Translations under genes and position numbers: made by a program
Notes under the pieces: model-generated
What the model saw: the letters and a program-made list of their open reading frames with translations, nothing else
Databases searched by the model: none
Told to the model about the DNA's origin: nothing
In this document: positions 34,937 through 43,866 of the stretch, piece after piece
Numbering within the stretch: the first letter of the stretch is position 1
How the letters are laid out: every line of letters begins with the position of its first letter
NCBI GenBank assembly: GCA_016192425.1
Contig: JACPUE010000060.1
Location: forward strand, 1 to 58,119
Direction of reading: 5' to 3'
Length of the DNA: 58,119 nt
Source: Burkholderiales bacterium
GTDB taxonomy: Bacteria; Pseudomonadota; Gammaproteobacteria; Burkholderiales; Burkholderiaceae_C

Positions 34937-35764
34937 ATGCCCCCCACCTGGATCGACACCCACTGCCACCTCGATGCCCCCGAGTTCGCGCACGACGTGG
35001 ACACGGTCCGCGCCCAGGCCCGCGCCGCAGGCGTGCAGCACCTCGTCCTCCCTGCCGTGCAGGTCGTACATGCCGATGCCGTGCGCACACTGGCCCACCG
35101 CCATGGCGACAGCTATGCCCTGGGCATCCACCCGCTCTACACCCCGCAGGCGGCGGATGACGACCTGGTGCGCCTGGCGCAGCGGCTGGATCAGCACCGC
35201 GACGACCCGCACCTCGTTGCCGTGGGCGAAATCGGGCTGGACTTCTTTGTGCCGGGGCTGGACGCAGAGCGCCAAGCGTATTTCTACCGCCAGCAACTGC
35301 AGTTGGCACGCCGTTTCGACCTGCCGGTGATCCTGCACGTGCGCCGCTCGGCGGATGCGCTGCTCAAGGGCCTGCGCGAGGTGCCGGTGCAGGGCGGCAT
35401 CGCCCATGCCTTCAATGGCAGCCTGCAGCAGGCGCGCGCCTTCATCGCACTGGGCTTCAAGCTGGGCTTTGGCGGTGCGTTGAGCTACGAGCGCGCGCTG
35501 CAACTGCGCCGCCTCGCCACCGAACTGCCCATCGAGGCCCTGGTGCTGGAGACCGATGCGCCCGACATGCCGCCGCACTGGCTCTACCGCACCGCCGCCG
35601 AGCGCAGCGCAGGCCAGCCGCAGGGGCGCAACACGCCCGCCGAACTGCCGCGCATTGCGCAGGTGCTGGCCGATCTGCGCGGCCTGCCGCTGGAAGCACT
35701 GGCAAGCCATACCCGTGCCAATGCCCTGCAGGCGCTGCCGCGCTTGCAGGGGCGCGTGGGGTGA
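34937..35764 (+). CDS. TatD-family metal-dependent hydrolase/DNase
   Basis: A 275-residue TIM-barrel hydrolase. Metal ligands are visible in WIDTHCHLD (HxH at 8-10), VGEIGLDFF (Glu), VILHVRRS (His), IAHAFNGS (His) and LVLETDAPDMPPH (Asp). TatD proteins have 3'-5' DNase activity; some act in oxidative-damage repair. Several paralogues per genome are normal, so I give no symbol. Followed immediately by an inverted copy of the dispersed repeat. Confidence 0.92.
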   Translation: MPPTWIDTHCHLDAPEFAHDVDTVRAQARAAGVQHLVLPAVQVVHADAVRTLAHRHGDSYALGIHPLYTPQAADDDLVRLAQRLDQHRDDPHLVAVGEIGLDFFVPGLDAERQAYFYRQQLQLARRFDLPVILHVRRSADALLKGLREVPVQGGIAHAFNGSLQQARAFIALGFKLGFGGALSYERALQLRRLATELPIEALVLETDAPDMPPHWLYRTAAERSAGQPQGRNTPAELPRIAQVLADLRGLPLEALASHTRANALQALPRLQGRVG

Positions 35765-35768
35765 TGTG

Positions 35769-35825
35769 TAAAAATGGCCTCCAGCGCTTGTAGGTATTGC
35801 GCTACAAGCTATTATTTTGATAGTG
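35769..35825 (-). repeat. dispersed hairpin repeat, copy E (reverse orientation)
   Basis: On the minus strand ACTATCAAAATAATAGCTTG, then TAGCGCAATACCTACAAGCG and CTGGAGGCCATTTTTA. It occupies nearly the whole gap between tatD and the DNA glycosylase gene. Confidence 0.8.
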
Positions 35826-35852
35826 ACTGACCCAACATCCACGCACTGCACC

Positions 35853-36371
35853 ATGGAGCCCACGCCACCTGCCACCCGCCTTTCCGGTCTGGCGCCGGTG
35901 GTGGGCGAGGGCACGGTGGTGCTGGTGCTGGGCAGTTTTCCCGGCGCGGCCTCGCTGCGCGCGCAGCAGTACTACGCGCACCCGCAAAACCACTTCTGGC
36001 GCATCCTGCAGGCGCTGTGGCCGCAGCATCCCCTGCCGGGGCCGCAGGACTACGCCGGGCGCTGTGCCTGGCTGCTGGCGCGCGGCCTGGGGCTGTGGGA
36101 TGTGTACGCCGCCTGCGAGCGCGAGGGCAGCCTCGACACCCACATCCGCAACGCCGAGGTGAACGATTTCGCCCGCCTGCGCACGTGCTGTCCGCTGCTC
36201 TCGGCCATCGTCCACAATGGCGGGGAGAGCTTTCGCCACGCACGCGCCAGCGCGCAGTTGGGCGTGCCGGTGCTCAGGCTCCCGTCCACCAGCCCGGCCA
36301 ATGCCTCGTGGAGCTTTGAGCGCAAGCGCGCGGCATGGGGTGAGGCACTGGCTGCGCACGGACTTCTTTGA
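35853..36371 (+). CDS. DNA-deoxyinosine glycosylase (uracil-DNA glycosylase superfamily)
   Basis: A 172-residue enzyme of the MUG/HDG type of the UDG superfamily. VVLVLGSFPGAASLRAQQYY contains the family motif 1 (GSFPG), HPQNHFWRIL follows, and motif 2 region LRLPSTSPANASWSF closes the active site. HDG enzymes excise deaminated purines (hypoxanthine) from DNA. Start ATG 35853 (MEPTPPATRL) is preferred; in-frame GTG/TTG codons at 35817-35823 lie inside repeat copy E and would add about ten residues. No good ribosome site is visible at either. Confidence 0.8.
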   Translation: MEPTPPATRLSGLAPVVGEGTVVLVLGSFPGAASLRAQQYYAHPQNHFWRILQALWPQHPLPGPQDYAGRCAWLLARGLGLWDVYAACEREGSLDTHIRNAEVNDFARLRTCCPLLSAIVHNGGESFRHARASAQLGVPVLRLPSTSPANASWSFERKRAAWGEALAAHGLL

Positions 36372-36381
36372 AGAATATTGA

Positions 36382-37146
36382 ATGGCACGCAAGAAAACCA
36401 ACACAGCCGAACTGCCCGAGGTCAGCGTCTCCGACGATGGCGAGGTGCGCCACCTGCACCTGGGTACGCCCTGGATCCAGGGTTCCATGCGCATTGATGC
36501 GCCCTTTGACCTGGAGCTCGAATACATCCAGCGCATGATGGCCTGGCTGCTGTTCATGGAGCCCGAGTCCGTGGGCAAAGGCCACGCCATGCAACTGGGC
36601 CTGGGCGCGGGCGCCATCACCAAGTTCTGCCACAAGAAGCTGCGCATGTGCGCCACCGCCATCGAGCTGAACCCGCAGGTTTTGGCCGTGTGCCGCGCCT
36701 GGTTCAAGCTGCCGCCCGACGGCCCCAAGCTGCGCGTGGTGCTGGCCGATGCGGCGCAGGAGATCAAGAACCCCATGTGGCAGGGTACGGTGGACGGGCT
36801 GTGCGTGGATCTGTACGACCACGAGGCCGCAGCGCCCGTGCTCGACAGCGCTGCGTTCTATGCCGACTGCCGCGCCCTGCTGAGCGAACAGGGCTGCATG
36901 ACGGTCAACCTGTTTGGCCGCGCCGCCAGCTTTACACGCAGTGTGACGGAAATGGCCGCTGCTTTCGGCGAAGATGCGCTCTGGAGCTTCAAGCCCACGC
37001 GCGAGGGCAACACCGTGGTGCTGGCCCAGCGCACGCCCAGCCGCTTCAAGCGGGGTGAACTGGCCGCACGCTGCGCCGACCTTCAGCAGCGCTGGGGCCT
37101 GCCCACTGCCAAATGGGTGCGCGGCTTCAAGTCCCTGGCCGACTGA
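36382..37146 (+). CDS. spermidine synthase-like methyltransferase-fold protein
   Basis: A 254-residue protein of the SpeE-like family. It has a Rossmann core: AMQLGLGAGAITKFCHK (SAM-type glycine loop), ATAIELNPQVLAVCRAWF, LRVVLADAAQEI, and DGLCVDLYDHEAA. The polyamine synthase catalytic aspartate pattern is only partly matched, so it could be an aminopropyltransferase or an uncharacterised relative. It begins 10 bp after the glycosylase gene, so the two are likely co-transcribed. Confidence 0.78.
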   Translation: MARKKTNTAELPEVSVSDDGEVRHLHLGTPWIQGSMRIDAPFDLELEYIQRMMAWLLFMEPESVGKGHAMQLGLGAGAITKFCHKKLRMCATAIELNPQVLAVCRAWFKLPPDGPKLRVVLADAAQEIKNPMWQGTVDGLCVDLYDHEAAAPVLDSAAFYADCRALLSEQGCMTVNLFGRAASFTRSVTEMAAAFGEDALWSFKPTREGNTVVLAQRTPSRFKRGELAARCADLQQRWGLPTAKWVRGFKSLAD

Positions 37147-37172
37147 TTCTTCATTTTTTCTGCCCACACACC

Positions 37173-38981
37173 ATGCCTTCCCATTCCCACCGCCCCACGC
37201 TTGTGCATGACAGTGTCCACACCAAGCCCCAGGGGCCGCTGGATTGGCGCCGCGTTGTCGAGTGGCTCAGCGCCGATGGCGTGATCTCGCCCGACGAGGC
37301 GCAGCGCACCATTGCGCGCTGCTCGCAGGCCGAAAGCCGCCAGAACCCCTTGGTGCGCCTGGCCAACGTGGCCATGGAGCGCGCCAGCGACGGCAAGCCG
37401 CTGGACGTGGACATGCTGACCGAGTACCTGGCGCAGCGCAGCGGGCTGGAGTACCTGCGCATCGACCCGCTCAAGGTCGATGTGGGCAAGGTGGCCGACA
37501 CCATGAGCGCCACCTACGCCGAGCGCCACAAGGTGCTGCCGGTGCAGGTGACGGCCAAGGAGGTCGTGGTGGCCACGGCCGAACCCTTCATCACCGACTG
37601 GGTGAGCGAGGTCGAGCGCCAGTCCAAGCGCACGGTGCGCCGCGTCATCGCCAACCCGCAGGACATCCAGCGCTACACGGCGGAGTTCTTTGCGCTGGCC
37701 AAATCCGTGCGGGCCGCGCAAAAGGCCGGCGGCACCACGGTGTCCAACAGTTTCGAGCAGCTTGTCGAGCTGGGCAAGACCAACAAGCAGCTTGATGCCA
37801 ACGACCAGGGCGTGATCCGCGTGGTGGACTGGCTCTGGCAATACGCCTTCGACCAGCGCGCCAGCGACATCCACCTGGAGCCCCGGCGCGAGCAGGGCGT
37901 GATCCGCTTCCGCATCGATGGCGTGCTGCACCCCGTATACCAGATGCCGCTGGGCGTGATGGCCGCCATGGTGGCGCGCGTCAAGCTGCTGGGCCGCATG
38001 GACGTGGTGGAAAAACGCCGCCCGCAGGACGGCCGCATCAAGACGCGCAACCAGCGCGGCGACGAGGTGGAAATGCGCCTGGCCACGCTGCCCACGGCCT
38101 TTGGCGAGAAGATGGTGATGCGGATCTTCGACCCCGACAACGCCGTCAAGAGCCTGGACGCGCTGGGCTTTGGCACGCACGATGCGCGCCGCTGGGAGTC
38201 GCTCATCAAGCGGCCCTACGGCATCATCCTGGTGACCGGGCCCACGGGCTCGGGCAAGACCACCACGCTGTATTCCACACTCAAGCGCGTGGCCACCGAA
38301 GAGGTCAACGTCTGCACGGTGGAAGACCCGATCGAAATGATCGAGCCCAGCTTCAACCAGACCCAGGTGCAGCCGCAACTGGACTTCAGCTTTGCCGAAG
38401 GCGTGCGCGCCCTCATGCGCCAGGACCCCGACGTCATCATGGTGGGCGAAATCCGCGACCTGGAAACCGCCGAGATGGCCGTGCAGGCTGCGCTCACCGG
38501 CCACCTGGTGTTCAGCACCCTGCACACCAACGACGCCCCTAGCGCCATCACCCGCCTGCTGGAGCTGGGCGTGCCGGCCTACCTCATCAGCGCCACGCTG
38601 CTGGGCGTTCTGGCCCAGCGCCTGGTGCGCACGCTGTGCAAGGAGTGCAAGGAGCCGGACGACCAGCTCTCGCCCGAGGTGTTGGCCGAAGCGGTCAAGC
38701 CCTGGAAGTTCAGCGGCACCTTCCAGCCCTACCGCCCGGTGGGCTGCATCGACTGCCGCATGACCGGTTTTCGCGGGCGCATGGGCCTGTACGAGCTGCT
38801 GACCGTGACCGAAACCCTCAAGCAAGGCGTCACCGCCGAACCCTCCATCGACGGCCTGCGCCGCCAGGCCATGCAGGACGGCATGCGCCCGCTGCGCATG
38901 GCCGGTGCCCTGCGCGCGGCGCAGGGCATCACCACGCTGGAAGAGGTGATTGCCGCCACCCCCAACCCGGTCAGCCACTGA
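37173..38981 (+). CDS. GspE/PilB-family type II secretion/type IV pilus ATPase
   Basis: A 602-residue hexameric assembly ATPase. The N-terminal GspE_N domain is at about 20-170. Then come the ATPase motifs: SDIHLEPRREQGVIRFRIDG, Walker A GPTGSGKTTT, Asp box VEDPIEMIEP, Walker B DVIMVGEIRD, and His box ALTGHLVFSTLHTND. A tetracysteine zinc site is present (CKECKEPDD...CIDCRMTGFRG). No other secretin, pseudopilin or pilus genes are near, so this is an orphan copy and its machine lies elsewhere. Start ATG 37173 matches family length. Confidence 0.9.
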   Translation: MPSHSHRPTLVHDSVHTKPQGPLDWRRVVEWLSADGVISPDEAQRTIARCSQAESRQNPLVRLANVAMERASDGKPLDVDMLTEYLAQRSGLEYLRIDPLKVDVGKVADTMSATYAERHKVLPVQVTAKEVVVATAEPFITDWVSEVERQSKRTVRRVIANPQDIQRYTAEFFALAKSVRAAQKAGGTTVSNSFEQLVELGKTNKQLDANDQGVIRVVDWLWQYAFDQRASDIHLEPRREQGVIRFRIDGVLHPVYQMPLGVMAAMVARVKLLGRMDVVEKRRPQDGRIKTRNQRGDEVEMRLATLPTAFGEKMVMRIFDPDNAVKSLDALGFGTHDARRWESLIKRPYGIILVTGPTGSGKTTTLYSTLKRVATEEVNVCTVEDPIEMIEPSFNQTQVQPQLDFSFAEGVRALMRQDPDVIMVGEIRDLETAEMAVQAALTGHLVFSTLHTNDAPSAITRLLELGVPAYLISATLLGVLAQRLVRTLCKECKEPDDQLSPEVLAEAVKPWKFSGTFQPYRPVGCIDCRMTGFRGRMGLYELLTVTETLKQGVTAEPSIDGLRRQAMQDGMRPLRMAGALRAAQGITTLEEVIAATPNPVSH

Positions 38982-39006
38982 CCGGCCACCGAGCTGCCGC
39001 CGAGAC

Positions 39007-40311
39007 ATGAGTGCCCCCCTCCTGCCCACCCCCCTGCCGCCACAGCATGCGCAGCGCGCTCTCCTGCACAACGAGGTGCACGCCCGCCCGCCCGAAGCCA
39101 TCGAGGCGCCGGTGGCCAGCACCCACATCGTCATGTGGGCCGATGCCGCCGCACGCGAGGCCAGCCGTGCCCACCTGGGCGCGCTGCTGCGCAACCACCA
39201 CCAGCCCCAGCCCGATGCAGACACCACCCATTTGCGCGTGGACCTGGGGCCGGTGCGCATCCGCTGGGAGATGCACACCGAGTTTGTGACCTGGACCTTC
39301 ACCGTGCCGCTGCACACCGAGGGCTTTGGCGACAGCGAACCGCTGGGCGCCGCCCACAGCGTGCCGCGCGACTGGCTGGCCCAGTTGCCGGGCCAATGCC
39401 TGTGCGGCCTGAACCTGTGGGTGCTGCCCACGCGCGAGTTCGGCTCGGGCTCGCTGGTGCGGCATGTGCTGAACGAAGACGCGTTGGTCGCCTCCACCGT
39501 AGCCGACGGGCATGGCGAGGTCTATACCGACTTTGCCATCCACCCCGACGGCTATTCGCGCATGGTGCTGCTGACCGGTGGCATGACGCCCCGGCGCCTG
39601 GGGCGCCTGGTGCAGCGCCTGCAAGAGATCGAAACCTACCGCATGGCAGCGCTGCTGGGCTTGCCCGCTGCGCGCGATGCCGCCCATGTGCTGGCCGGGG
39701 CAGAGCGCGAACTCTCGGAGCTGGCCGACGCCATCCGCTCGGCAGACCGCGACGACGAGCCCGCGCTGCTGGACCGCCTCACGCGCCTGGCCGGGCAGGT
39801 GGAGAGCGAGTATGCCGCCACGCACTCGCGCTTTTCCGCCAGCAGCGCCTACTTCGAGCTGGTGGACAGGCGCATTGCCGAAATCGCCGAATCGCGCCTG
39901 GCAGGCCTGCAGACCATCCGCGAATTCATGGACCGGCGCCTCACCCCCGCACGCGGCACCTGCGAATGGGCCGCACGGCGCCAGGAGGCGCTGTCACGCC
40001 GCGTCTCGCGCATCAGCCAGTTGCTGCGCACGCGCGTGGAGATCGAGCAGCAGCAAAGCAGCCAGGCGCTGCTGGCCAGCATGAACCAGCGCCAGGACCT
40101 GCAACTCCAACTCCAGTCCACGGTGGAGGGGCTGTCCGTGGCGGCCATCACCTACTACATCGTCGGCCTGGTGAGCTACCTGGCCAAGGGTGCGCAAAAG
40201 CTTGGCTGGCCGCTGTCGGCAGAGAGCACGGCTGCCATTGCCATTCCGGTGGTGGGGCTCAGCGTGTGGTGGTCGCTGCGGCAGTTGCACCACCGCATGT
40301 TCAAGCATTGA
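39007..40311 (+). CDS. DUF3422 family membrane protein
   Basis: A 434-residue protein. The conserved start ALLHNEVHARPPEAI and the region VLNEDALVASTVADGHGEVY, followed by TDFAIHPDGYSRMVL, match DUF3422. The central part is helical (RVSRISQLLRTRVEIEQQQSS). Two C-terminal membrane helices follow (GLSVAAITYYIVGLVSYLAK; AIAIPVVGLSVWWSL). The family is uncharacterised; the end resembles a CorA-like hairpin in shape only. Start ATG 39007, 25 bp past the ATPase gene stop. Confidence 0.82.
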   Translation: MSAPLLPTPLPPQHAQRALLHNEVHARPPEAIEAPVASTHIVMWADAAAREASRAHLGALLRNHHQPQPDADTTHLRVDLGPVRIRWEMHTEFVTWTFTVPLHTEGFGDSEPLGAAHSVPRDWLAQLPGQCLCGLNLWVLPTREFGSGSLVRHVLNEDALVASTVADGHGEVYTDFAIHPDGYSRMVLLTGGMTPRRLGRLVQRLQEIETYRMAALLGLPAARDAAHVLAGAERELSELADAIRSADRDDEPALLDRLTRLAGQVESEYAATHSRFSASSAYFELVDRRIAEIAESRLAGLQTIREFMDRRLTPARGTCEWAARRQEALSRRVSRISQLLRTRVEIEQQQSSQALLASMNQRQDLQLQLQSTVEGLSVAAITYYIVGLVSYLAKGAQKLGWPLSAESTAAIAIPVVGLSVWWSLRQLHHRMFKH

Positions 40312-40318
40312 GGGGGCC

Positions 40319-41266
40319 TTATTTCTTTCCCTTGCCGGCGTTGCCCAGCCGCTGCGCTACCGTCACGCCGGGCGCGCCTGCGTAGGGGTCGAGCCTGCGG
40401 CCCATGGCCTGCTCCAGTTGATCCAGGCGGGTCTGGGCTGGGGGGTGGGTGGCCAGTGCCAGGGCGAACATGGGGTTGTCGGGCGTGGCGGTGCGCAGGT
40501 TCTGCAGTACCGACACCAGGCCGTAGGGGTCGAACCCGGCACGGGCTGCCAGTGCCACGCCTTCGCGGTCCGAGTGGAATTCGTCCGACTGATCCAGCCC
40601 ACGGGCATACAGGTTGCGCCCCAGCGCGAACAATTGCGAGGCCACGAGGTTGCCTACCGCGTTGGTCTTGATCTGCGAGGCCACCAGCTGTGTCACCACG
40701 CCGGACTGCGCGGTCTTGCGCATGGCGTGCAGGTGGTGCTTGGCGGTGACGTGGGTGATTTCGTGGGCCAGGATGCCCGCCAGTTCGGCCTCGTCGGCGC
40801 AGCTGTCGATCAGGCCCTTGGTCACGAACACGTAGCCGCCGGGCGCGGCAAAGGCGTTGTAGCCCTTGTCGTCCAGCACGATGAAGGTCCAGGGCAGGCC
40901 GGGGCGCTCGGACTGCAGGCTGATCCAGCGGCCCAACTGGTTCACATAGCGCTGCAGGCGCATGTCGGGGTACAGCGGCTTGCTGCCCAGCAGCACCGAG
41001 GCCAGTTGGCGCCCGATTTCGATTTCGCGCGCCTCGTCGATGTTCTCGACCGAGCGCGACAGCAGGCTGATGAGATCCTCGCCCTGGGGCTGGGCGCTCT
41101 GGCCCGTCACGGCACCCAGCAGGCCGCCGCCCGAGGAGCCGCCGCCCAGCGAGTTGAGCAGGTTCATCACCCCGCCCTGGGCCAGGCCCAGGGCGGGCGC
41201 CAGAGACAGTGCCGCGCACAGGGCGATGGTGCGCAGGCGCAGTTGTATGGAGGAGGGGGCGGTCAT
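40319..41266 (-). CDS. M48-family periplasmic metalloprotease
   Basis: A 315-residue exported zinc protease. It has a signal peptide to about residue 29 (LSLAPALGLAQG) and a Gly/Ser-rich linker. The M48 domain has zinc motif HEITH in LAGILAHEITHVTAKHHLHAM and the downstream glutamate in DEFHSDREGVALAARAG. Similar to LoiP/YcaL or BepA-type proteases that act on outer-membrane proteins, but without BepA's TPR tail. An SH3 protein gene lies 10 bp upstream in the same direction, suggesting an envelope-maintenance operon. Confidence 0.88.
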   Translation of the reverse strand: MTAPSSIQLRLRTIALCAALSLAPALGLAQGGVMNLLNSLGGGSSGGGLLGAVTGQSAQPQGEDLISLLSRSVENIDEAREIEIGRQLASVLLGSKPLYPDMRLQRYVNQLGRWISLQSERPGLPWTFIVLDDKGYNAFAAPGGYVFVTKGLIDSCADEAELAGILAHEITHVTAKHHLHAMRKTAQSGVVTQLVASQIKTNAVGNLVASQLFALGRNLYARGLDQSDEFHSDREGVALAARAGFDPYGLVSVLQNLRTATPDNPMFALALATHPPAQTRLDQLEQAMGRRLDPYAGAPGVTVAQRLGNAGKGKK

Positions 41267-41276
41267 GGTGGGCTCC

Positions 41277-41849
41277 TCAGTTGGCATAGGTGGAATTGGC
41301 AGAGGGTGCCGTGGTGCCGGTGGCAGGGCGCGGCGGCTCAGGCAGCGGATCCACTGCACGCGGCGTCAGCGGCGCTGCATTGGCAAACTGGCGTGCCTGG
41401 TCGGCGCTCAGGCGCATTTTTTCGGCCTGTGCCACGGCGGCGGGGTTGGGTTGGGCGTTGGCGAGGTCTTCGGCGCTGAGCCCGCGGATGCCCACGGTGG
41501 CCGTGGCCGTGGTGGTGCTGCCCCCGCCAAACAGCCCGCCCACGCTGCGCAGGCCGCTGGCGGTGCTGTTGCTGCTGGCTGTGGCGGGCTGTGCGCCCAG
41601 GTCAAACATGTGCACCCAGCCTGTGGCGCCCTGGGGTGTGCGCACCTTGACCCAGGAGCCTTTGCGTTCCCCGGTGCGGGCCACGCTGCTGTCAGCGGCC
41701 AGGGGGGCCAGGCTGGCGGACTGGTCGCCAGGCGCCTGGCGCAGCTCGGTGGCGCGCTTGATGGTGGCCTCCTGGGCCTGGGCGTTGCCCCACAGCAGCC
41801 CGAAAACCACGAACACGCGGCACAGGGCTTGCCAACTCGACGGTTTCAT
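41277..41849 (-). CDS. SH3-domain periplasmic protein
   Basis: A 190-residue exported protein. The signal peptide ends VVFGLLWGNAQAQE. Residues 25-90 form a bacterial SH3 domain: ATELRQAPGDQSASLAPLAA, ERKGSWVKVRTPQGATGWVH. The rest is low-complexity, Ser/Thr/Ala-rich. Start ATG 41849 has GGAGA upstream. It probably works with the downstream M48 protease, with which it forms a two-gene unit; its binding partner is unknown. Confidence 0.8.
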   Translation of the reverse strand: MKPSSWQALCRVFVVFGLLWGNAQAQEATIKRATELRQAPGDQSASLAPLAADSSVARTGERKGSWVKVRTPQGATGWVHMFDLGAQPATASSNSTASGLRSVGGLFGGGSTTTATATVGIRGLSAEDLANAQPNPAAVAQAEKMRLSADQARQFANAAPLTPRAVDPLPEPPRPATGTTAPSANSTYAN

Positions 41850-41928
41850 TGAAATCTCCACTTATGATCGCTTGCGCCCTGCACCCAAGGCTATCGGTCG
41901 GGGCAATCCGTTGTGACGGGAGATTGTT

Positions 41929-42759
41929 ATGGATTTGGGCATCGCAGGCAAATGGGCTTTGGTGTGCGGCGCCAGCAAGGGGCTGGGGCGGGGCTGCGCG
42001 CAGGCACTGGTGTGCGAAGGGGTGAACCTGGTCATCAACGCCCGCAATGCCGATGTTCTGCAGCAGGCTGCTATAGATTTGATAGCTGCTGGCGCTGATT
42101 CAGAGGGCGCCAGAGCCCAAAAACACCCCAAACCCCAGGTGCTGTGCGTGGCGGCAGACATCACCACGCCCCAGGGCCGCGAGGCCGTGTTTGCGGCGCC
42201 CGGCGGGCCGGGCAAGGCCTTTGACATCGTGGTCACCAACGCGGCAGGGCCTGCGCCGGGGGATTTTCGGGACTGGGAGCGCGACGCCTGGCTGCAGGCG
42301 CTGGATGCCAACATGCTCACGCCCATCGAGTTGATCCGCGCCACCGTGGACGGTATGGCCGAGCGCGGGTTTGGGCGCATCGTCAACATCACCTCCAGTG
42401 CGGTCAAGGCGCCCATCGACATCCTGGGCCTGTCCAACGGTGCGCGCAGCGGGCTGACGGGTTTTGTCGCCGGTGTGGCGCGCAGCCCGCTGGCGGCGCG
42501 CGGGGTCACGATCAACAACCTCTTGCCGGGCAAGTTCGACACCGACCGCCTGGCCTCCACCTTTGCCGCGCAGGCCGCCCGCACCGGCCGCAGCCTGCAG
42601 GAGGTGCGCGCGGCGCACACGGCGGCCATTCCGGCTGGGCGCCTGGGGGTGGCGCAGGAATTTGGCGCCATCTGCGCCTTTTTGTGCAGTGTGCACGCGG
42701 GCTACATCACCGGCCAGAACTGGCTGGCCGATGGGGGCGCCTATCCGGGTGTGCACTGA
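41929..42759 (+). CDS. SDR-family protein (FabG-like) with degenerate active site
   Basis: A 276-residue Rossmann protein. The cofactor loop CGASKGLGRG is at 13-22. NAAG appears as VVTNAAGPAP, and NITSSAVKAP carries the serine position. The usual YxxxK is replaced: the aligned segment reads LSNGARSGLTGF, with Ser and Arg at the Tyr and Lys places. Ordinary dehydrogenase chemistry may therefore be lost or altered. Residues about 48-65 (IDLIAAGADSEGARAQKH) are encoded by dispersed repeat copy F and interrupt the fold between strand 2 and strand 3. GGAGA precedes the ATG. Confidence 0.85.
   Translation: MDLGIAGKWALVCGASKGLGRGCAQALVCEGVNLVINARNADVLQQAAIDLIAAGADSEGARAQKHPKPQVLCVAADITTPQGREAVFAAPGGPGKAFDIVVTNAAGPAPGDFRDWERDAWLQALDANMLTPIELIRATVDGMAERGFGRIVNITSSAVKAPIDILGLSNGARSGLTGFVAGVARSPLAARGVTINNLLPGKFDTDRLASTFAAQAARTGRSLQEVRAAHTAAIPAGRLGVAQEFGAICAFLCSVHAGYITGQNWLADGGAYPGVH
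42067..42124 (+). repeat. dispersed hairpin repeat, copy F (inside the SDR gene)
   Basis: CTGCTATAGATTTGATAGCT, then GCTGGCGCTGATTCAGAGGG and CGCCAGAGCCCAAAAA. It is in frame and adds about 19 residues to the SDR protein. Confidence 0.75.
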
Positions 42760-42777
42760 CCAGCAAGGGGTATCAGG

Positions 42778-43866
42778 ATGCGTATCCAACAGCAGACGGC
42801 TGCAGGGTGGCCAGGGCGGTGGGTGGCAGCGTGCGGGGCGATGGCCCTGGCGTTGGGCCTGTGCGTCTCAGCGGCGGCCGCGCAGCCGGAATACCAGTTC
42901 CGCGTAGTGGGCGGGCTGGCCGGCGTCAGCCAGTACACGCAGTGGGAAGAGCCGTTCTGGCGCCGTGAGCTGCCCCGCATGAGCGGCGGGCGTTTCAAGG
43001 CCGACATTGTCCCTTTTGACCGTGCAGGCGTGCCGCGCGACGACATGCTGCGTCTGCTGCAACTGGGCGTGGTGCCCTTTGGCACGGTGCTGATGGGCTC
43101 CATGACGGCCAACTACCCCCAGTACACCGCACCCGACCTGGCCGGGCTGAACCCCGACGCCGCCAGCCTCAAGGCCAGCGTTGCGGCTTTCCGGCCGTTT
43201 CTGGAGAAAAGCCTGCGCGAACAGCATGGCGTGCAGTTGCTGGCGCTTTACGTCTATCCCGCTCAGGTGGTGTTCTGCAAGAAGCCGTTTGCGGCCCTGG
43301 CCGACCTGACGGGGCGCCGCGTGCGTGTGTCCTCGGCGGCGCAGGCCGACTTTGTGGGCGCCCTGGGTGCCACGCCGGTGCACACGGCGTTCGCGCAGAT
43401 TGTCTCCAGTGTGCAGGTGGGCAGCATCGACTGCGCCATCACCGGCACGCTCTCGGGCAATGGGCTGGGGCTGCAGGCGGCTACCTCGCACATGCATGCC
43501 ATGCCGCTGAACTGGGGGGTGGCGCTGTTTGCCGCCAACCTCAGTGCCTGGCAGGCCTTGCCCGCCGACCTGCGCACCCTGCTGCGCAAGGAACTGCCCT
43601 TGCTGGAAGCAGCCATCTGGGAAGAGTCCGAGCGCGACACCGCCCAGGGCATTGCCTGCAATACCGGGCAGGGCTCGTGCACCAAGGGAACCAAGGGCAA
43701 CATGGTGCTGGTGCCCATATCAGCGCAGGATGAGCGCAAGCGCCAGGACATTTTTGTGTCCACCGTGCTGCCGCGCTGGCTGCAGCGCTGCGGGCCGCGC
43801 TGCGCCGAGATCTGGAGCAGCACCATCGGCCCCGCGCGGGGCATTCCTGCGCCCGACAGGCCATGA
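42778..43866 (+). CDS. TRAP-type (DctP-like) periplasmic substrate-binding protein
   Basis: A 362-residue exported binding protein. Signal peptide to about residue 36 (LGLCVSAAAAQP). DctP signatures are LADLTGRRVRVSSAAQADFV, GATPVHTAFAQIVSSVQVG and SIDCAITGTLS. TRAP binding proteins normally feed DctQ/DctM permeases for carboxylates, but none is present here. Instead its stop overlaps the start of a GGDEF-EAL gene. It may thus deliver ligand information to that sensor rather than to a transporter. Confidence 0.85.
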   Translation: MRIQQQTAAGWPGRWVAACGAMALALGLCVSAAAAQPEYQFRVVGGLAGVSQYTQWEEPFWRRELPRMSGGRFKADIVPFDRAGVPRDDMLRLLQLGVVPFGTVLMGSMTANYPQYTAPDLAGLNPDAASLKASVAAFRPFLEKSLREQHGVQLLALYVYPAQVVFCKKPFAALADLTGRRVRVSSAAQADFVGALGATPVHTAFAQIVSSVQVGSIDCAITGTLSGNGLGLQAATSHMHAMPLNWGVALFAANLSAWQALPADLRTLLRKELPLLEAAIWEESERDTAQGIACNTGQGSCTKGTKGNMVLVPISAQDERKRQDIFVSTVLPRWLQRCGPRCAEIWSSTIGPARGIPAPDRP

